Assembly (NCBI GenBank): GCA_003577165.1
Contig: QEUM01000001.1
Location: forward strand, 248,001-312,000
From: Armatimonadota bacterium
Lineage (GTDB): Bacteria > Armatimonadota > Fimbriimonadia > Fimbriimonadales > ATM1
Length of the DNA stretch: 64,000 nucleotides
Direction: 5' to 3'
Shown here: positions 17,857 through 26,534 of the stretch, piece after piece
Layout: the number at the start of each line of letters is the position of its first letter
Position numbering within the stretch: the stretch's first letter is position 1
Translations under genes and position numbers: made by a program
Notes under the pieces: generated by a model
Databases searched by the model: none
Seen by the model: the letters and a program-made list of their open reading frames with translations, nothing else
What the model was told of the DNA's origin: nothing

Positions 17857-18590
17857 ACACCGCTCACGAAGAGGCGCAGATCACGGTCCGAGCCCAGGGA
17901 CCCGAAGCGCTCTACGCGATTCTGTCCCGGCATCACCGCGTGCGGCTCGAGGACTTCGAAGACGCTGCCACACCCCAGATTGAATTCGCTGTTGGGACTT
18001 GGCACCGACGCGCCCTGTTCGGCCATCCGAGAGTGGAAGGCCCGTATGGGCTGATCGAACTGATGGACAACAACCCCATCGTCTGCGCGGACGCGGCGTC
18101 GTGCCCAGGGCCTGCGGCGACGCTCGCGCTCATCGGCCTCGGCCCACTCGCGAGGGCGAGCCTGCTGACCCTGCCCGCGTCGGTCGAACTCAACTTCCAG
18201 AAGGGCGCGGAGGAAGTCCCCACGGCGCTCGAGATGCAGGGCGGATCGGTTGACGTCCGCATAGAAACGCGGCTCGACGCGCCGGTGACCGTCCTCACCG
18301 CCACGTGCCTGGCCCAAATCCCGGAGGCTATTTCCGAAGCAGACATCCACGACGTCTACTCGGAGTGCTACGACAGGTCTTTCTTCGTCCGGCGCGTCTC
18401 CGAGGAACGCGTGACGGACGGGCTGCTCGGCGCCCCCTTCGCGAACTACTGCCTACGAGTCACCGAGCAAGGACCTCAGCGGGCTGTCGAGGTCAAGGTG
18501 GCGGCTGACCCGGACGGAAAGGCCGGCAGCGCCCAACTGGTGCACCTCATGAACGTCATGGGGGGCTTCGAAGAAGGCCTCGGCCTATAA
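17853..18590 (+). CDS. ArgC-like protein lacking the NADP-binding domain
   Basis: The 245-residue protein resembles the catalytic and dimerisation part of N-acetyl-gamma-glutamyl-phosphate reductase. YGLIELMDNNPIVCADAASC corresponds to the ArgC stretch before and at the nucleophilic Cys. The end, KAGSAQLVHLMNVMGGFEEG, matches the ArgC C-terminus. The N-terminal Rossmann domain of about 100 residues is replaced by roughly 55 unrelated residues, so it should not bind NADP in the usual way. It may be a pseudoenzyme or a structural protein serving the two membrane proteins before it. The homology is by eye. Confidence 0.6.
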   Translation: MNTAHEEAQITVRAQGPEALYAILSRHHRVRLEDFEDAATPQIEFAVGTWHRRALFGHPRVEGPYGLIELMDNNPIVCADAASCPGPAATLALIGLGPLARASLLTLPASVELNFQKGAEEVPTALEMQGGSVDVRIETRLDAPVTVLTATCLAQIPEAISEADIHDVYSECYDRSFFVRRVSEERVTDGLLGAPFANYCLRVTEQGPQRAVEVKVAADPDGKAGSAQLVHLMNVMGGFEEGLGL

Positions 18591-18693
18591 CCTGGCTCGC
18601 CCCCAGTTGCGGCGTGAGCCGAATTCGTGGAAAGTACGTCTATAGAATGGCCGGCCAACCAGGTGTCGGACGGCCGACTGGAGTAGTACCGAG

Positions 18694-19224
18694 ATGCGAC
18701 CAGTCAACCCACAGCGCGGAAGTCTCGAAGCCCACTTCGGGAACCTCGTCGCCACCAGCCTGCGAGTCCAGGTCGGCGTCAACGACCCCACGCTCGAGGA
18801 GTACCTAACCACCCTGGTGGTCGGCTTCCTTCGTGCGGACGCTCCACCGGTTCGAATCGGAATGCCTCTGCTCCCTCAGGTCGTCAAGTTGGCGACGGAC
18901 GCAGACGCGATCGACCCCTCGACTGGTCAGCGGGAGCGCGCAATCAGCCTCCATCAAGCCGTTGGTGATGCAGTCCTGTTCGTCGGCGGCATGTTCCCCA
19001 ATCAGCTGAGCGGCAAGCGGTTGCGCAAACCGAAAATCAGGCGGGTTCCGATCGTCGACGAGGTCGAGTTGGCCCGATGCAGTTACCGCCGCGCCGGCGA
19101 ACTCGCGCAGGCGGATGACTACGCGCGGGCAGGGCTCTTCCGGCGGCTCAGCCAGGGATTCGAGACGTTCATGTTCTCGCTGCAGATCGTCGGCGATGAA
19201 GTAAGGCTGCGCAAGCCCGCATAA
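18694..19224 (+). CDS. Hypothetical protein, 176 residues
   Basis: I do not recognise this protein. It has no signal peptide or membrane segment and looks mainly helical. It has a conserved-looking core (LEEYLTTLVVGFLR, SLHQAVGDAVLFVGGMFP) and a basic middle (SGKRLRKPKIRRVP). GGAG lies 11 bases before the ATG. It stands alone between the membrane operon and the CBS gene, 103 bases after one and 40 before the other, on the same strand. Confidence 0.7.
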   Translation: MRPVNPQRGSLEAHFGNLVATSLRVQVGVNDPTLEEYLTTLVVGFLRADAPPVRIGMPLLPQVVKLATDADAIDPSTGQRERAISLHQAVGDAVLFVGGMFPNQLSGKRLRKPKIRRVPIVDEVELARCSYRRAGELAQADDYARAGLFRRLSQGFETFMFSLQIVGDEVRLRKPA

Positions 19225-19251
19225 CCGACGCCGCAACCTCGCTCGGATCGG

Positions 19252-19257
19252 TATATT
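19252..19257 (+). promoter_or_regulatory. -10 box placed for a leaderless transcript of the CBS gene
   Basis: TATATT ends seven bases before the ATG at 19265, so transcription would start at or next to the A of the start codon. No Shine-Dalgarno sequence is present. Confidence 0.5.
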
Positions 19258-19264
19258 CGACTCG

Positions 19265-19672
19265 ATGACTCTGAGCGAGGCCATGCACGTTCACATACCG
19301 ACCCTCTCCCTGGACTCGACAGTTCGGGATGCGGTCGATAAGATGGACGTGTATCAGTTCCCCGCCCTCGTCCTCGTCGACGCTGATCGAATTCCGGTCG
19401 GCGTGCTCACGGAGGGAGACCTGTCGAGAGCGGTGAGCGCGAAGGGAGACGTAAGCGGCCTGCGCGACAGCAAGGCGCTCGACTTCGCGACGCGATCGCC
19501 GATCACGGCGCGCGGCGACATGGAGGTCTCCGAAGCGCTACACCTAATGCTCACGCGCGGCATCAGCCTGCTTCCCGTCCTCATCGAAGGAAAGCTCGGG
19601 GGCGTGGTCATGCGCGTGGACCTGATGCAGGCCCTTCTTACCGACTTGGCTTCGCCACTAACTTCGGAGTAA
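19265..19672 (+). CDS. CBS domain pair protein
   Basis: The 135-residue protein consists of two CBS motifs and nothing else. Each repeat has the usual pattern: a T/S-containing start (PTLSLDSTVRDAVDKM; SPITARGDMEVSEALHLM), a central strand, and G-V-hydrophobic then D (VGVLTEGDLSRAV; GGVVMRVDLMQALL). Such pairs bind adenine nucleotides and regulate partners, which cannot be named here. The gene appears to be transcribed alone and leaderless. Its 3' end overlaps the convergent NPCBM gene by 35 bases. Confidence 0.9.
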   Translation: MTLSEAMHVHIPTLSLDSTVRDAVDKMDVYQFPALVLVDADRIPVGVLTEGDLSRAVSAKGDVSGLRDSKALDFATRSPITARGDMEVSEALHLMLTRGISLLPVLIEGKLGGVVMRVDLMQALLTDLASPLTSE

Positions 19673-21617
19673 GAACAACGGGCAATGCACCGTGCGTTCC
19701 CTCCACTCGGAGGGTCAGCGTTCGGACTTTCGATACGTCGAGGGAAAACGGCTTCGGCGTTCCCTTCCCTATCTCCCCGCTCGACCAAAGTGCAACGCCG
19801 TCACCGAGAATTGTGAAGTTCGCCTTCGAGTCCGCGTCCGATGCATCGTCCAGAGCGACGGCGCCCGACATGGACTCATATCCGAGCGCAAAGCTGTACG
19901 TCGCTTCGGATTGCTGAGTCATCCCGAGTCCCGGCGACGGTTTTCCTCCGACGACGATCGTCCTTCCCGCGCCGGAGCGACTGATAGCGGGGGGGCTGAA
20001 GAACGGCTTCCAAGTCAGAGGGTCGATTGCATGAAGGAAAGTGTCCGCACACCTCGGAGTCGTCACGAGAATGGACGATGCCTGTGCGACCGAGTGGCCA
20101 TAGGTGGTCGGAGTGACGGTGTAAGTGTACGTGACGTTCGGTTCCACGTCGACGTCGAGGAGGAAGGAGTCCGCCGTGTAAGCGACGAGGGCGCCGTTGC
20201 GGAACAAGTAGCAACCCGCTGTACGAAGCGTAGGATCTTGTTGGCGTTCGAACACGACAGCCGTCGGCGCTCCGGGCGTGAATGCGACGCGTACCGACTC
20301 GGCCGTTTGTTCGGTGCGCGATTCGGCGAACTGCACCCTCCAACTGGCCTCCCCCCCACCGGTCGGCTTGACGGTCAAACGCCAGAAGCCTCGATTCTGA
20401 GACACCTCGACGCCCCCCCCGGAAACACTCCCGGCGGGATTCATCCACTCTTTCTGCGACGCAGAGCGAGCGATGTATATGTCCAAACTGCGATTGACGT
20501 TCTTCACGTTGCCGCTGAGCTCTCGCTTCGCCGCGTTCCAGGTCGCTCCCATGGTTGCCGAGCCGCCTGCACCCAGGACTGCGTCCGTCGCGAGGACGTA
20601 CGGCGCGTCCGCGGGCTTCCGAATGAGAACGCATCGAACACCCTCCGGTGGCACGTGCAGCGCGAACGTCCCTCCCGCGATTCCGAGATGCCGCACTGAC
20701 AGCACATCAAACAGCGCATACACGGCGAGTGGATTGAGACCCAGTTCAGCAAAGGACGCCAACGCGGTTCGATACTTCTTCGACGGATTGATCACGACGG
20801 CGAATGAGTACTCAATCGCGCCGTCGCGCACGTGACAGATCGTGACCTCTGGCGGCTCGCTCCTGGGATACAAATCGAGGATGCGGATGTTCTCCGCGCC
20901 GGTGAGTCGGTCGAGCAGCTGCTGAAGGTCTGGCGTCAACGTGGGGCGCGAATTCGCAGGCAGTCGGCGGCCGTACGCCGCCGAAATCACCGCCCAGGCT
21001 TGCAGCATTTCAGGAGTCTTCAGCGACCCGTCTAGCGTCGCTTCACGGCCGACGGAACCCATGCTCTCGTAGAGGTGTCGAATGATCGCGAGCCACTCCG
21101 GGTTCTCGTGCATCGTCCAGGCGGGATAACTCGGCGACGAGAACTCCGGATACGGGACGTCGGACACCTCAAGCGTGTCGGTCAACTTCGTGAACTCCAC
21201 TTTGATCGCGCCGCTGTCTCCCCCTGAATAGAGAGTGTAGAGCGGGCCCTCGAATTGAACCGCTCGCTTCAAATCTTCGAAAACGAGAGTGTCGCACGTG
21301 CTGCTCACAGCATCACCTGCCGCTAACTGGAAGACACGCTCGGAGTCCGGCGCAATGGTGCGTGCCGCTCGTGCCTTTCCCTTCAATCGGAATGACAGCA
21401 CGATCTCCTGCGGCGGTCGCAAGATCACCGACTTCCGACCGGAGTCGTCGCGCACGTAGAGGTCGAACTTGCGGACACCGGCCGTAAGGCGAAAACGGCC
21501 GTCAGAAATCCTCTCCGTAGCGACGGAATACTGCTTCCCGCCGTACCAAGCGCTGACAGGATCGAACGGCAGCGACTGATCGGCAGTAACGAGAGTGGCG
21601 AGCAAGATTGAGATCAT
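19638..21617 (-). CDS. Secreted protein with C-terminal NPCBM carbohydrate-binding domain
   Basis: The 659-residue protein begins with a short signal peptide (MISILLATLVTA). The last 90 residues (FALGYESMSGAVALDDASDA, GDGVALWSSGEIGKG, LRVEG) fit the NPCBM/NEW2 module, a sugar-binding domain found on glycoside hydrolases. The middle resembles the beta-sandwich of alpha-galactosidases (VRHLGIAGGTFALHVPPEGV), with fibronectin-like strands after it. I see no complete catalytic barrel, so enzymatic activity is doubtful. The ATG at 21617 overlaps the stop of the PAP2 gene (ATGA). The frame is open much further upstream, through the PAP2 gene, and those residues are not real coding sequence. Confidence 0.78.
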   Translation of the reverse strand: MISILLATLVTADQSLPFDPVSAWYGGKQYSVATERISDGRFRLTAGVRKFDLYVRDDSGRKSVILRPPQEIVLSFRLKGKARAARTIAPDSERVFQLAAGDAVSSTCDTLVFEDLKRAVQFEGPLYTLYSGGDSGAIKVEFTKLTDTLEVSDVPYPEFSSPSYPAWTMHENPEWLAIIRHLYESMGSVGREATLDGSLKTPEMLQAWAVISAAYGRRLPANSRPTLTPDLQQLLDRLTGAENIRILDLYPRSEPPEVTICHVRDGAIEYSFAVVINPSKKYRTALASFAELGLNPLAVYALFDVLSVRHLGIAGGTFALHVPPEGVRCVLIRKPADAPYVLATDAVLGAGGSATMGATWNAAKRELSGNVKNVNRSLDIYIARSASQKEWMNPAGSVSGGGVEVSQNRGFWRLTVKPTGGGEASWRVQFAESRTEQTAESVRVAFTPGAPTAVVFERQQDPTLRTAGCYLFRNGALVAYTADSFLLDVDVEPNVTYTYTVTPTTYGHSVAQASSILVTTPRCADTFLHAIDPLTWKPFFSPPAISRSGAGRTIVVGGKPSPGLGMTQQSEATYSFALGYESMSGAVALDDASDADSKANFTILGDGVALWSSGEIGKGTPKPFSLDVSKVRTLTLRVEGTHGALPVVLTPKLVAKPSR

Positions 21618-22183
21618 TTCGAATGCTTCGTACGTGAATCGGGAATCCACGAGTTTAACGTCCAGGCGACGGCCAGGGCGAGCAGAGTGCTTGCCGCGAC
21701 ATCCGAGGGCCAGTGAACTCCTCGGTAGATCCGCGACAACCCTACCCCCGCCGCCAATGTCAGCGCCGTCGCGCCGGCCAGCCACCGCGCCTTCCCTTGC
21801 AACGCAAGAGCCAACGCGAATGCGATCGCGAAAGCGCACACAGTGTGCCCGCTCGGAAAACTCCTCGTGTATATCTGCTCGTCGCTTGCGACAAGCGTCA
21901 TCTCTAGATTGCTCGGGCGCGGCCTCGCGACCAAGTCCTTGAACAGGAGGTTGAGCAGTCCCGCTGCGGCCCACGACAGGATTGCGACGAGCGCTGCTCG
22001 CCTCGTTGATGACAGGAAAAACAGAGGAAGCAGAAGTGGAACGAGCACGTAATCGAGCCCGAGGAGGGTGAGGCCTGCAAAAAAGCGATCTGCCTCCGGC
22101 GAGTGCCAGCCCCGATTAATGGAGTCCAGAAGCCGCAGGTCGAGCTCCCAGATCCGTTCCATGGCCGCCGAGTCTACTCTCAT
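21614..22183 (-). CDS. PAP2 superfamily phosphatase, membrane-bound
   Basis: The 189-residue protein has five or six membrane helices and the three PAP2 phosphatase motifs: KDLVARPRPS, then SFPSGHT, then SRIYRGVHWPSDV. These contain the catalytic His residues. Family members remove phosphate from undecaprenyl pyrophosphate, phosphatidic acid or lipid A; the substrate is unknown here. I place the start at the ATG 22183, which has AAGG eight bases before it. An ATG at 22162 is also possible. It is coupled to the NPCBM gene and divergent from queF. Confidence 0.9.
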   Translation of the reverse strand: MRVDSAAMERIWELDLRLLDSINRGWHSPEADRFFAGLTLLGLDYVLVPLLLPLFFLSSTRRAALVAILSWAAAGLLNLLFKDLVARPRPSNLEMTLVASDEQIYTRSFPSGHTVCAFAIAFALALALQGKARWLAGATALTLAAGVGLSRIYRGVHWPSDVAASTLLALAVAWTLNSWIPDSRTKHSK

Positions 22184-22217
22184 CCCAGGCGCCTTCTGCG
22201 TAGGGTAAACACCCCGC

Positions 22218-22583
22218 GTGAGCCGGGAACTACTCGAGACATTTCCGAATCCGCGCCCGGGCAGGGAGTACACGATCGAGCATGTCGCTCCTGAGTTTAC
22301 GAGCCTTTGCCCGAAAACCGGTCAGCCGGACTTCGCGACGATCACTCTCACGTACGCCCCTGCGGAACTTTGCGTGGAACTCAAATCGCTCAAGATGTAC
22401 TACCACTCTTTTCGCAACAAGGGCATCTTCTACGAAGCCGTCGTGAACGAAATGCTCGACGACTTCGTCGCGGCGTTCGACCCTCTCTGGATCGAGGTGC
22501 GCGGCGAGTTCCACGTCCGGGGCGGCATCTCATCGGTCGTGGTCGCCCAGAGCAGCAGGGCCGAAGAGCCCCCTAACCGGTAG
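22218..22583 (+). CDS. queF: NADPH-dependent 7-cyano-7-deazaguanine reductase
   Basis: QueF reduces preQ0 to preQ1 in queuosine synthesis. The 121-residue protein is the unimodular, Bacillus-type form. The catalytic Cys31 lies in [15 protein letters not shown], with the paired Asp a few residues later. The NADPH-binding motif [16 protein letters not shown] and the closing [11 protein letters not shown] are intact. The start is a GTG. The other queuosine genes are not in the window. Confidence 0.96.
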   Translation: MSRELLETFPNPRPGREYTIEHVAPEFTSLCPKTGQPDFATITLTYAPAELCVELKSLKMYYHSFRNKGIFYEAVVNEMLDDFVAAFDPLWIEVRGEFHVRGGISSVVVAQSSRAEEPPNR

Positions 22584-22586
22584 AAT
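22581..22586 (+). promoter_or_regulatory. -10 box placed for a leaderless transcript of the 22595 gene
   Basis: TAGAAT begins at the queF stop codon and ends eight bases before the GTG at 22595. There is no Shine-Dalgarno sequence. Confidence 0.4.
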
Positions 22587-22594
22587 TCTCACCC

Positions 22595-22975
22595 GTGGTT
22601 TGGCTCCACACGCTTCCAGCGTTCCTGCTCTGGCTCGCCTACGCCTGGGCCATTCGCCGTCGGATGTACGGCTCGCGCTGGCTACGTTCGTGGCCTCGAG
22701 GCGCGCGCACCGCTGCGTCCATCGGAGCCGTTTTGCTGTCCCTCGCGGTCTTGGCGGTGGGCTGGCAAATCCTTGCCAGCCAGGAATGGGTCCGCCCCGA
22801 GGGACTGTCGCCTGGCGGTCTCGCCGTCATAACACTCATGGGGCTGGCGTTCGTCCACCTGCAGATGCTCGCGACTGCCCTTACGCTCTCTCTCGTCACG
22901 AACGCCGAAACCGGACTGCCTGCGGCGGCGTCGAATCATGGAACTATCGAATCGCGCAAAGAAGGAGGCGCCTAA
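22595..22975 (+). CDS. Small membrane protein of unknown function
   Basis: The 126-residue protein has three hydrophobic stretches, at about residues 5-20, 40-62 and 75-100, with basic residues after the first (RRRMYGSRWLRSWPRGAR). I recognise no family. It starts at a GTG 12 bases after queF. Its stop overlaps the ATG of the next gene (TAATG), so the two are probably translated together. Confidence 0.7.
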   Translation: MVWLHTLPAFLLWLAYAWAIRRRMYGSRWLRSWPRGARTAASIGAVLLSLAVLAVGWQILASQEWVRPEGLSPGGLAVITLMGLAFVHLQMLATALTLSLVTNAETGLPAAASNHGTIESRKEGGA

Positions 22976-23556
22976 TGAAGTGGCTGTTGATCCCAATGCT
23001 GGGTCTCGCTATGATCGCCCCGGCCAACCTGACACAAACCTCAGATCCCTACAAAGTTGAACCGATTTTGACGATGCTCGAAGAGATCGACGTCGCGAAT
23101 CAAATCCTTCCCCTCGTCATGGATCGGGAGCAGCTGAACAAGATGCTACTGCAGATCGAGAAGTGCAGGGGCAATGTGCTTGCTCAGGAGAAGAAGGAGG
23201 CGGACGCCCTCAAGCGGGCGGAAGCCGAGATCAAGAAGGCGCACGAGGAAGCTCTCAAAGGCATCGTCCCGAAGGACGAGTTTCTGACGAAAATGAACAA
23301 GATGTTCGCCGACTTCACGAACGACCGCAATGGCGTCAAACTCGCGAACGCGCTGCTGCTCCGAGACGCAATGAAGGAAATCCTCAACCCAGGGCAGATC
23401 AAGGCGGCCGTCGGAGTCGTGGACAAAGTCTACAACGAACAAACGCGGCAGTGGGAACCCGGTGACACGGAGCGAAAACTCATCTTCTTCGCGACCCAAG
23501 TCTTGATGAACGAAGACACCTATCAGTTCTTGGTCAAGTACAAGCGCAGCCTCTAA
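22975..23556 (+). CDS. Exported helical protein of unknown function
   Basis: The 193-residue protein has a signal peptide (MKWLLIPMLGLAMIAPANL), and the rest is strongly helical and charged. The central coiled coil (EKKEADALKRAEAEIKKAHE) is typical of periplasmic helical-bundle proteins. GGAGG precedes the ATG at 22975. The frame is open upstream to 22600 but overlaps the preceding gene. The protein ends four bases into the convergent pcm gene. No function is assigned. Confidence 0.75.
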   Translation: MKWLLIPMLGLAMIAPANLTQTSDPYKVEPILTMLEEIDVANQILPLVMDREQLNKMLLQIEKCRGNVLAQEKKEADALKRAEAEIKKAHEEALKGIVPKDEFLTKMNKMFADFTNDRNGVKLANALLLRDAMKEILNPGQIKAAVGVVDKVYNEQTRQWEPGDTERKLIFFATQVLMNEDTYQFLVKYKRSL

Positions 23557-24188
23557 GCCTGCTCAAGAATGAACGGAACGAACCGGCAGTAGCGGCCGGT
23601 TCGTTCTGTCTTTTCGGCCGTCGCCCTCACGAGTTCCTGTTCGTTCCGCCCTCCGATCGGCGCCAGAACAAACCCACCAGGCTTCAAGAATCGCACCGCC
23701 CAGCTTGGGACCTCTGCGATCGCTGCGCTGAACACGACGCGGTCGAAGCCCCCCCCCACGACCGCAGTAGAGGCATCGCCTTGAATCACCCTTGCCTCAC
23801 ATCCCTCCCGATCGAGTGTCCTCTGCGACTCGGCCGCAAGACGTGGATTGATTTCGATCCCGACAGCCTCGCAACCCAAGTCTGACAGTAGCGCCAATAG
23901 ATAGCCGGAACCGCTGCCCACCTCAAGCACTCGCATCCCCCGCTGAACGCGCAGTTCCTTCAACATGATTGCGATCATCGAAGGCTGCGAAATCGTGGAG
24001 CCTTCCGCTAGTTCGAGCGCGCCATCGTAGTACGCGTAATCCAGAAGTGATTCGGGAACGAACTCCTCGCGACGAACGGCCAAAAACGCCTTCTCCGTCT
24101 CTTCAGTCAGGAGGCCTTGGGACTTCAGTCGCGCGACCAACTCACGCCGCCGACCTTCGAACGATCCCTCCACATGTGGAGGATACAC
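23553..24188 (-). CDS. pcm: Protein-L-isoaspartate O-methyltransferase
   Basis: The 211-residue enzyme methylates isoaspartyl residues of damaged proteins for repair. SAM-binding motif I is RVLEVGSGSGYLLALL, and EINPRLA follows. Before it lies the family segment GSTISQPSMIAIML, which contacts the isoaspartyl substrate. Length and motif order are normal. It lies six bases after the diguanylate cyclase gene on the same strand, so the two are probably cotranscribed. Confidence 0.94.
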   Translation of the reverse strand: MYPPHVEGSFEGRRRELVARLKSQGLLTEETEKAFLAVRREEFVPESLLDYAYYDGALELAEGSTISQPSMIAIMLKELRVQRGMRVLEVGSGSGYLLALLSDLGCEAVGIEINPRLAAESQRTLDREGCEARVIQGDASTAVVGGGFDRVVFSAAIAEVPSWAVRFLKPGGFVLAPIGGRNEQELVRATAEKTERTGRYCRFVPFILEQA

Positions 24189-24194
24189 CTCCGG

Positions 24195-25076
24195 TTAGGC
24201 AGCGCTGCCGTCGTAGGTGTGCATCTGGCTTCTTCCCTTTCGCTTCGCTTCGTAGAGCGCTTCGTCCGCATAGGCGGTCAACTGGTCGGCCGTACAACCG
24301 GGAAAGCTCTCGGCGATGCCGATGCTCAACGTGTACGGCACCGGGTCCGTCTGTTCCCTCGAAGCCTCCAGAACGCGCTCTGAGATTCGGATCGCAGTAG
24401 GCAGGTCGGCGTCCACTAAGAGCGCCGCGAACTCGTCTCCGCCCAACCGGGCCAGGAAGTCCCCACTCCGAAGATTCGCCTTCAGCGACGAAGCGACCCT
24501 TCGCAGGACCGAATCCCCCTCGGAGTGCCCGTACCGGTCGTTGAGCCGCTTGAAGCGGTCCACGTCCATCATCAGGAGGGCCATCGGCCTGCCTGACTTC
24601 GAGAACGCCTCGACAGCCCTACGAAGCCTCTCTTGAAAGGCGCGGCGGTTTCCGAGCCCCGTGAGCGGGTCCGTAAGGGCGAGTTTCTCCAGCCGCCGGT
24701 TGGCGTCCAGCAGCTTGGCGTTGTCGGACTCCAGTTCGTGGAGGCAGGCCACGACCTGGGCGGCCGAGTCCACGAGCCGATCGTTCATCTCGTCGCTCCG
24801 CTTTAGCCTCGCCTCGAGGAGTTCCGCCCTTTCGTGCGTTCTGGCTACCAGAGCCGCGAGCGCCTCGTTCCGCCTTCTGATCGCAAGCGCAAGTTCTCGA
24901 ACCGGCGATGGGGTCCAAGAAGGCAGTGACAGTCCGGAACTTGACTCATCACTCATGAGTTCCGACGCCAAAAGCTTGAGTGATCTGCGAAGGTTGCGCG
25001 TCGTCAACCAAGCGACGACGCAAAGCAGGACTGAGGCCGCAGAGATTAACGCTAACGTAATGGATTCGGTAGCCAT
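24195..25076 (-). CDS. Membrane-anchored diguanylate cyclase (GGDEF)
   Basis: The 293-residue protein has one N-terminal membrane helix (residues 7-26), a coiled-coil region (about 75-130) and a complete GGDEF domain. The domain begins with LTDPLTGLGNRRAF, contains MMDVDRFKRLNDRYGH, and has an intact GGDEF. An RxxD product-inhibition site (RSGD) stands exactly five residues before the GGDEF. It should make cyclic di-GMP. With only one membrane helix and no sensor domain, its signal may come through the coiled coil. The gap upstream (25077-25299) has no gene. Confidence 0.94.
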   Translation of the reverse strand: MATESITLALISAASVLLCVVAWLTTRNLRRSLKLLASELMSDESSSGLSLPSWTPSPVRELALAIRRRNEALAALVARTHERAELLEARLKRSDEMNDRLVDSAAQVVACLHELESDNAKLLDANRRLEKLALTDPLTGLGNRRAFQERLRRAVEAFSKSGRPMALLMMDVDRFKRLNDRYGHSEGDSVLRRVASSLKANLRSGDFLARLGGDEFAALLVDADLPTAIRISERVLEASREQTDPVPYTLSIGIAESFPGCTADQLTAYADEALYEAKRKGRSQMHTYDGSAA

Positions 25077-25266
25077 CGCAATAAGGCTGTTGGCGCAGTT
25101 CCCCTATTCTTTCCATTATCGGCCCGAATCCCAGTTGGTCATCATCTCCGTTCTCAACAATTTCCGTAGAATTGCCGGATTCATGACGGGGTGCATCAAA
25201 ACTTCCCATCGAATGCGGAAGATTTCAGTAGAAATCGCGCCTCTCGGTTCCGAACATCTAGGTTAG

Positions 25267-25284
25267 GCGCCCTCGCCAGGGCGC
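25267..25284 (+). promoter_or_regulatory. Hairpin directly before the pilC ribosome site
   Basis: GCGCCCT and AGGGCGC form a 7-bp stem with loop CGCC. It ends one base before the GGAGGG that serves the ATG at 25300. It could affect ribosome access, but this is inference. Confidence 0.35.
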
Positions 25285-25299
25285 GGAGGGACTCAGAAC

Positions 25300-26514
25300 A
25301 TGCCGAGGTTTGCATACAACGCTGTCGATCCATCAGGACGATCCATGAAGGGCGTCCTGGAAGCGGAAAGCGAGGCGTTTGCTCTCCAGAAACTTCACGA
25401 CCAGCAACTCCACGTAACGGACATTCGCGAGACGCGAGCCAAGGGCGAACCTCGAAGCGGCGGCCTCTTCAAGCCCAACAAGGCAAAGCTCAAGAACGTC
25501 GTGGTTTTCAGCCGCCAGTTCGCGACGATGGTGGACGCAGGAATCCCGATTCTCCGGTGCTTAGAGATTCTCAGCACGCAGACGAAGGACCCCGTCCTCA
25601 AGCAATCTGCGGCCGAGGTTGCAGGAGACGTGCGCGGAGGACTTACGTTGAATGAGTCGCTGGCCAAGCACCCGACCGTATTCAACAAACTCTATGTCAA
25701 CATGATTCGCGCGGCCGAAGTTGGCGGCATCCTAGACATCATTCTGGAAAGGCTTGCAAGCTTCCTCGAATACGAACTGGAAGTTCGAGGCAAGATCAAG
25801 AGCGCCATGATGTACCCCGTCCTGGTGCTCTGCTTCTCGGTCCTCATGCTCTTCGCACTCTTTACGTTCGTCCTTCCGAAGTTCAAGGAGATCTTCAAGG
25901 GCATGGACGTGGAGATCCCGCCCGTCACCAACTTTCTGTTCAGCGTCGGCGACATCTTCCAAGCATATTGGTGGCTATTCCTGATCCTTGGCGCAGGGCT
26001 CTTCGTCGGGGTGCACATGTGGAAGCGAACGGAGAAGGGCGCTTATCAACTCGACTTCATGAAGTTGAAGTTTCCCATCGTTGGCGAACTCGTCCTCAAG
26101 ATGTCGATTGCACGTTTCAGTCGAACCTTTGGCACCCTCATCTCCTCAGGCATTCCCATAATGCGCGCGCTGGAGATCGTCGGCGAGACTTCGGGCAACC
26201 GGGTCATCGTCGAGGCGATCGAGAACTGCCGCGTCTCCATTCGAGAGGGTCAGAAACTGAGCGCCCCGATGGCTACGAGCGGCCTCTTCCCGGCCATGGT
26301 TACGCACATGGTGGACATCGGCGAAGAGAGCGGCCGGCTCAGCGAGATGCTCGTGAAGGTCGGTGAGTTCTACGATGCTGAGGTCGAATCCACCGTCAAG
26401 GGACTCACTTCGATGATCGAGCCGATGCTCATCATCTTCATGGGAATCATCGTCGGATTCATTGCGATCTCCGTCATGACGCCCATCTTCAAACTCGTCA
26501 ACTCGGTCAAGTAG
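25300..26514 (+). CDS. pilC: Type IV pilus / type II secretion inner-membrane platform protein PilC
   Basis: The 404-residue protein is the polytopic platform of a type IV pilus or type II secretion system. Two repeated GspF domains are seen, each starting with the pattern FSRQFATMVDAGIPILRCLEI and FSRTFGTLISSGIPIMRALEI. Membrane helices lie near residues 170-190, 220-240 and 375-395, and the ending is typical (MTPIFKLVNSVK). GGAGGG precedes the ATG. The ATPase and pilin genes are not next to it. The sigma-GGDEF gene follows after a structured leader. Confidence 0.93.
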   Translation: MPRFAYNAVDPSGRSMKGVLEAESEAFALQKLHDQQLHVTDIRETRAKGEPRSGGLFKPNKAKLKNVVVFSRQFATMVDAGIPILRCLEILSTQTKDPVLKQSAAEVAGDVRGGLTLNESLAKHPTVFNKLYVNMIRAAEVGGILDIILERLASFLEYELEVRGKIKSAMMYPVLVLCFSVLMLFALFTFVLPKFKEIFKGMDVEIPPVTNFLFSVGDIFQAYWWLFLILGAGLFVGVHMWKRTEKGAYQLDFMKLKFPIVGELVLKMSIARFSRTFGTLISSGIPIMRALEIVGETSGNRVIVEAIENCRVSIREGQKLSAPMATSGLFPAMVTHMVDIGEESGRLSEMLVKVGEFYDAEVESTVKGLTSMIEPMLIIFMGIIVGFIAISVMTPIFKLVNSVK

Positions 26515-26534
26515 GCCGAACGATTTTCGTCGTC

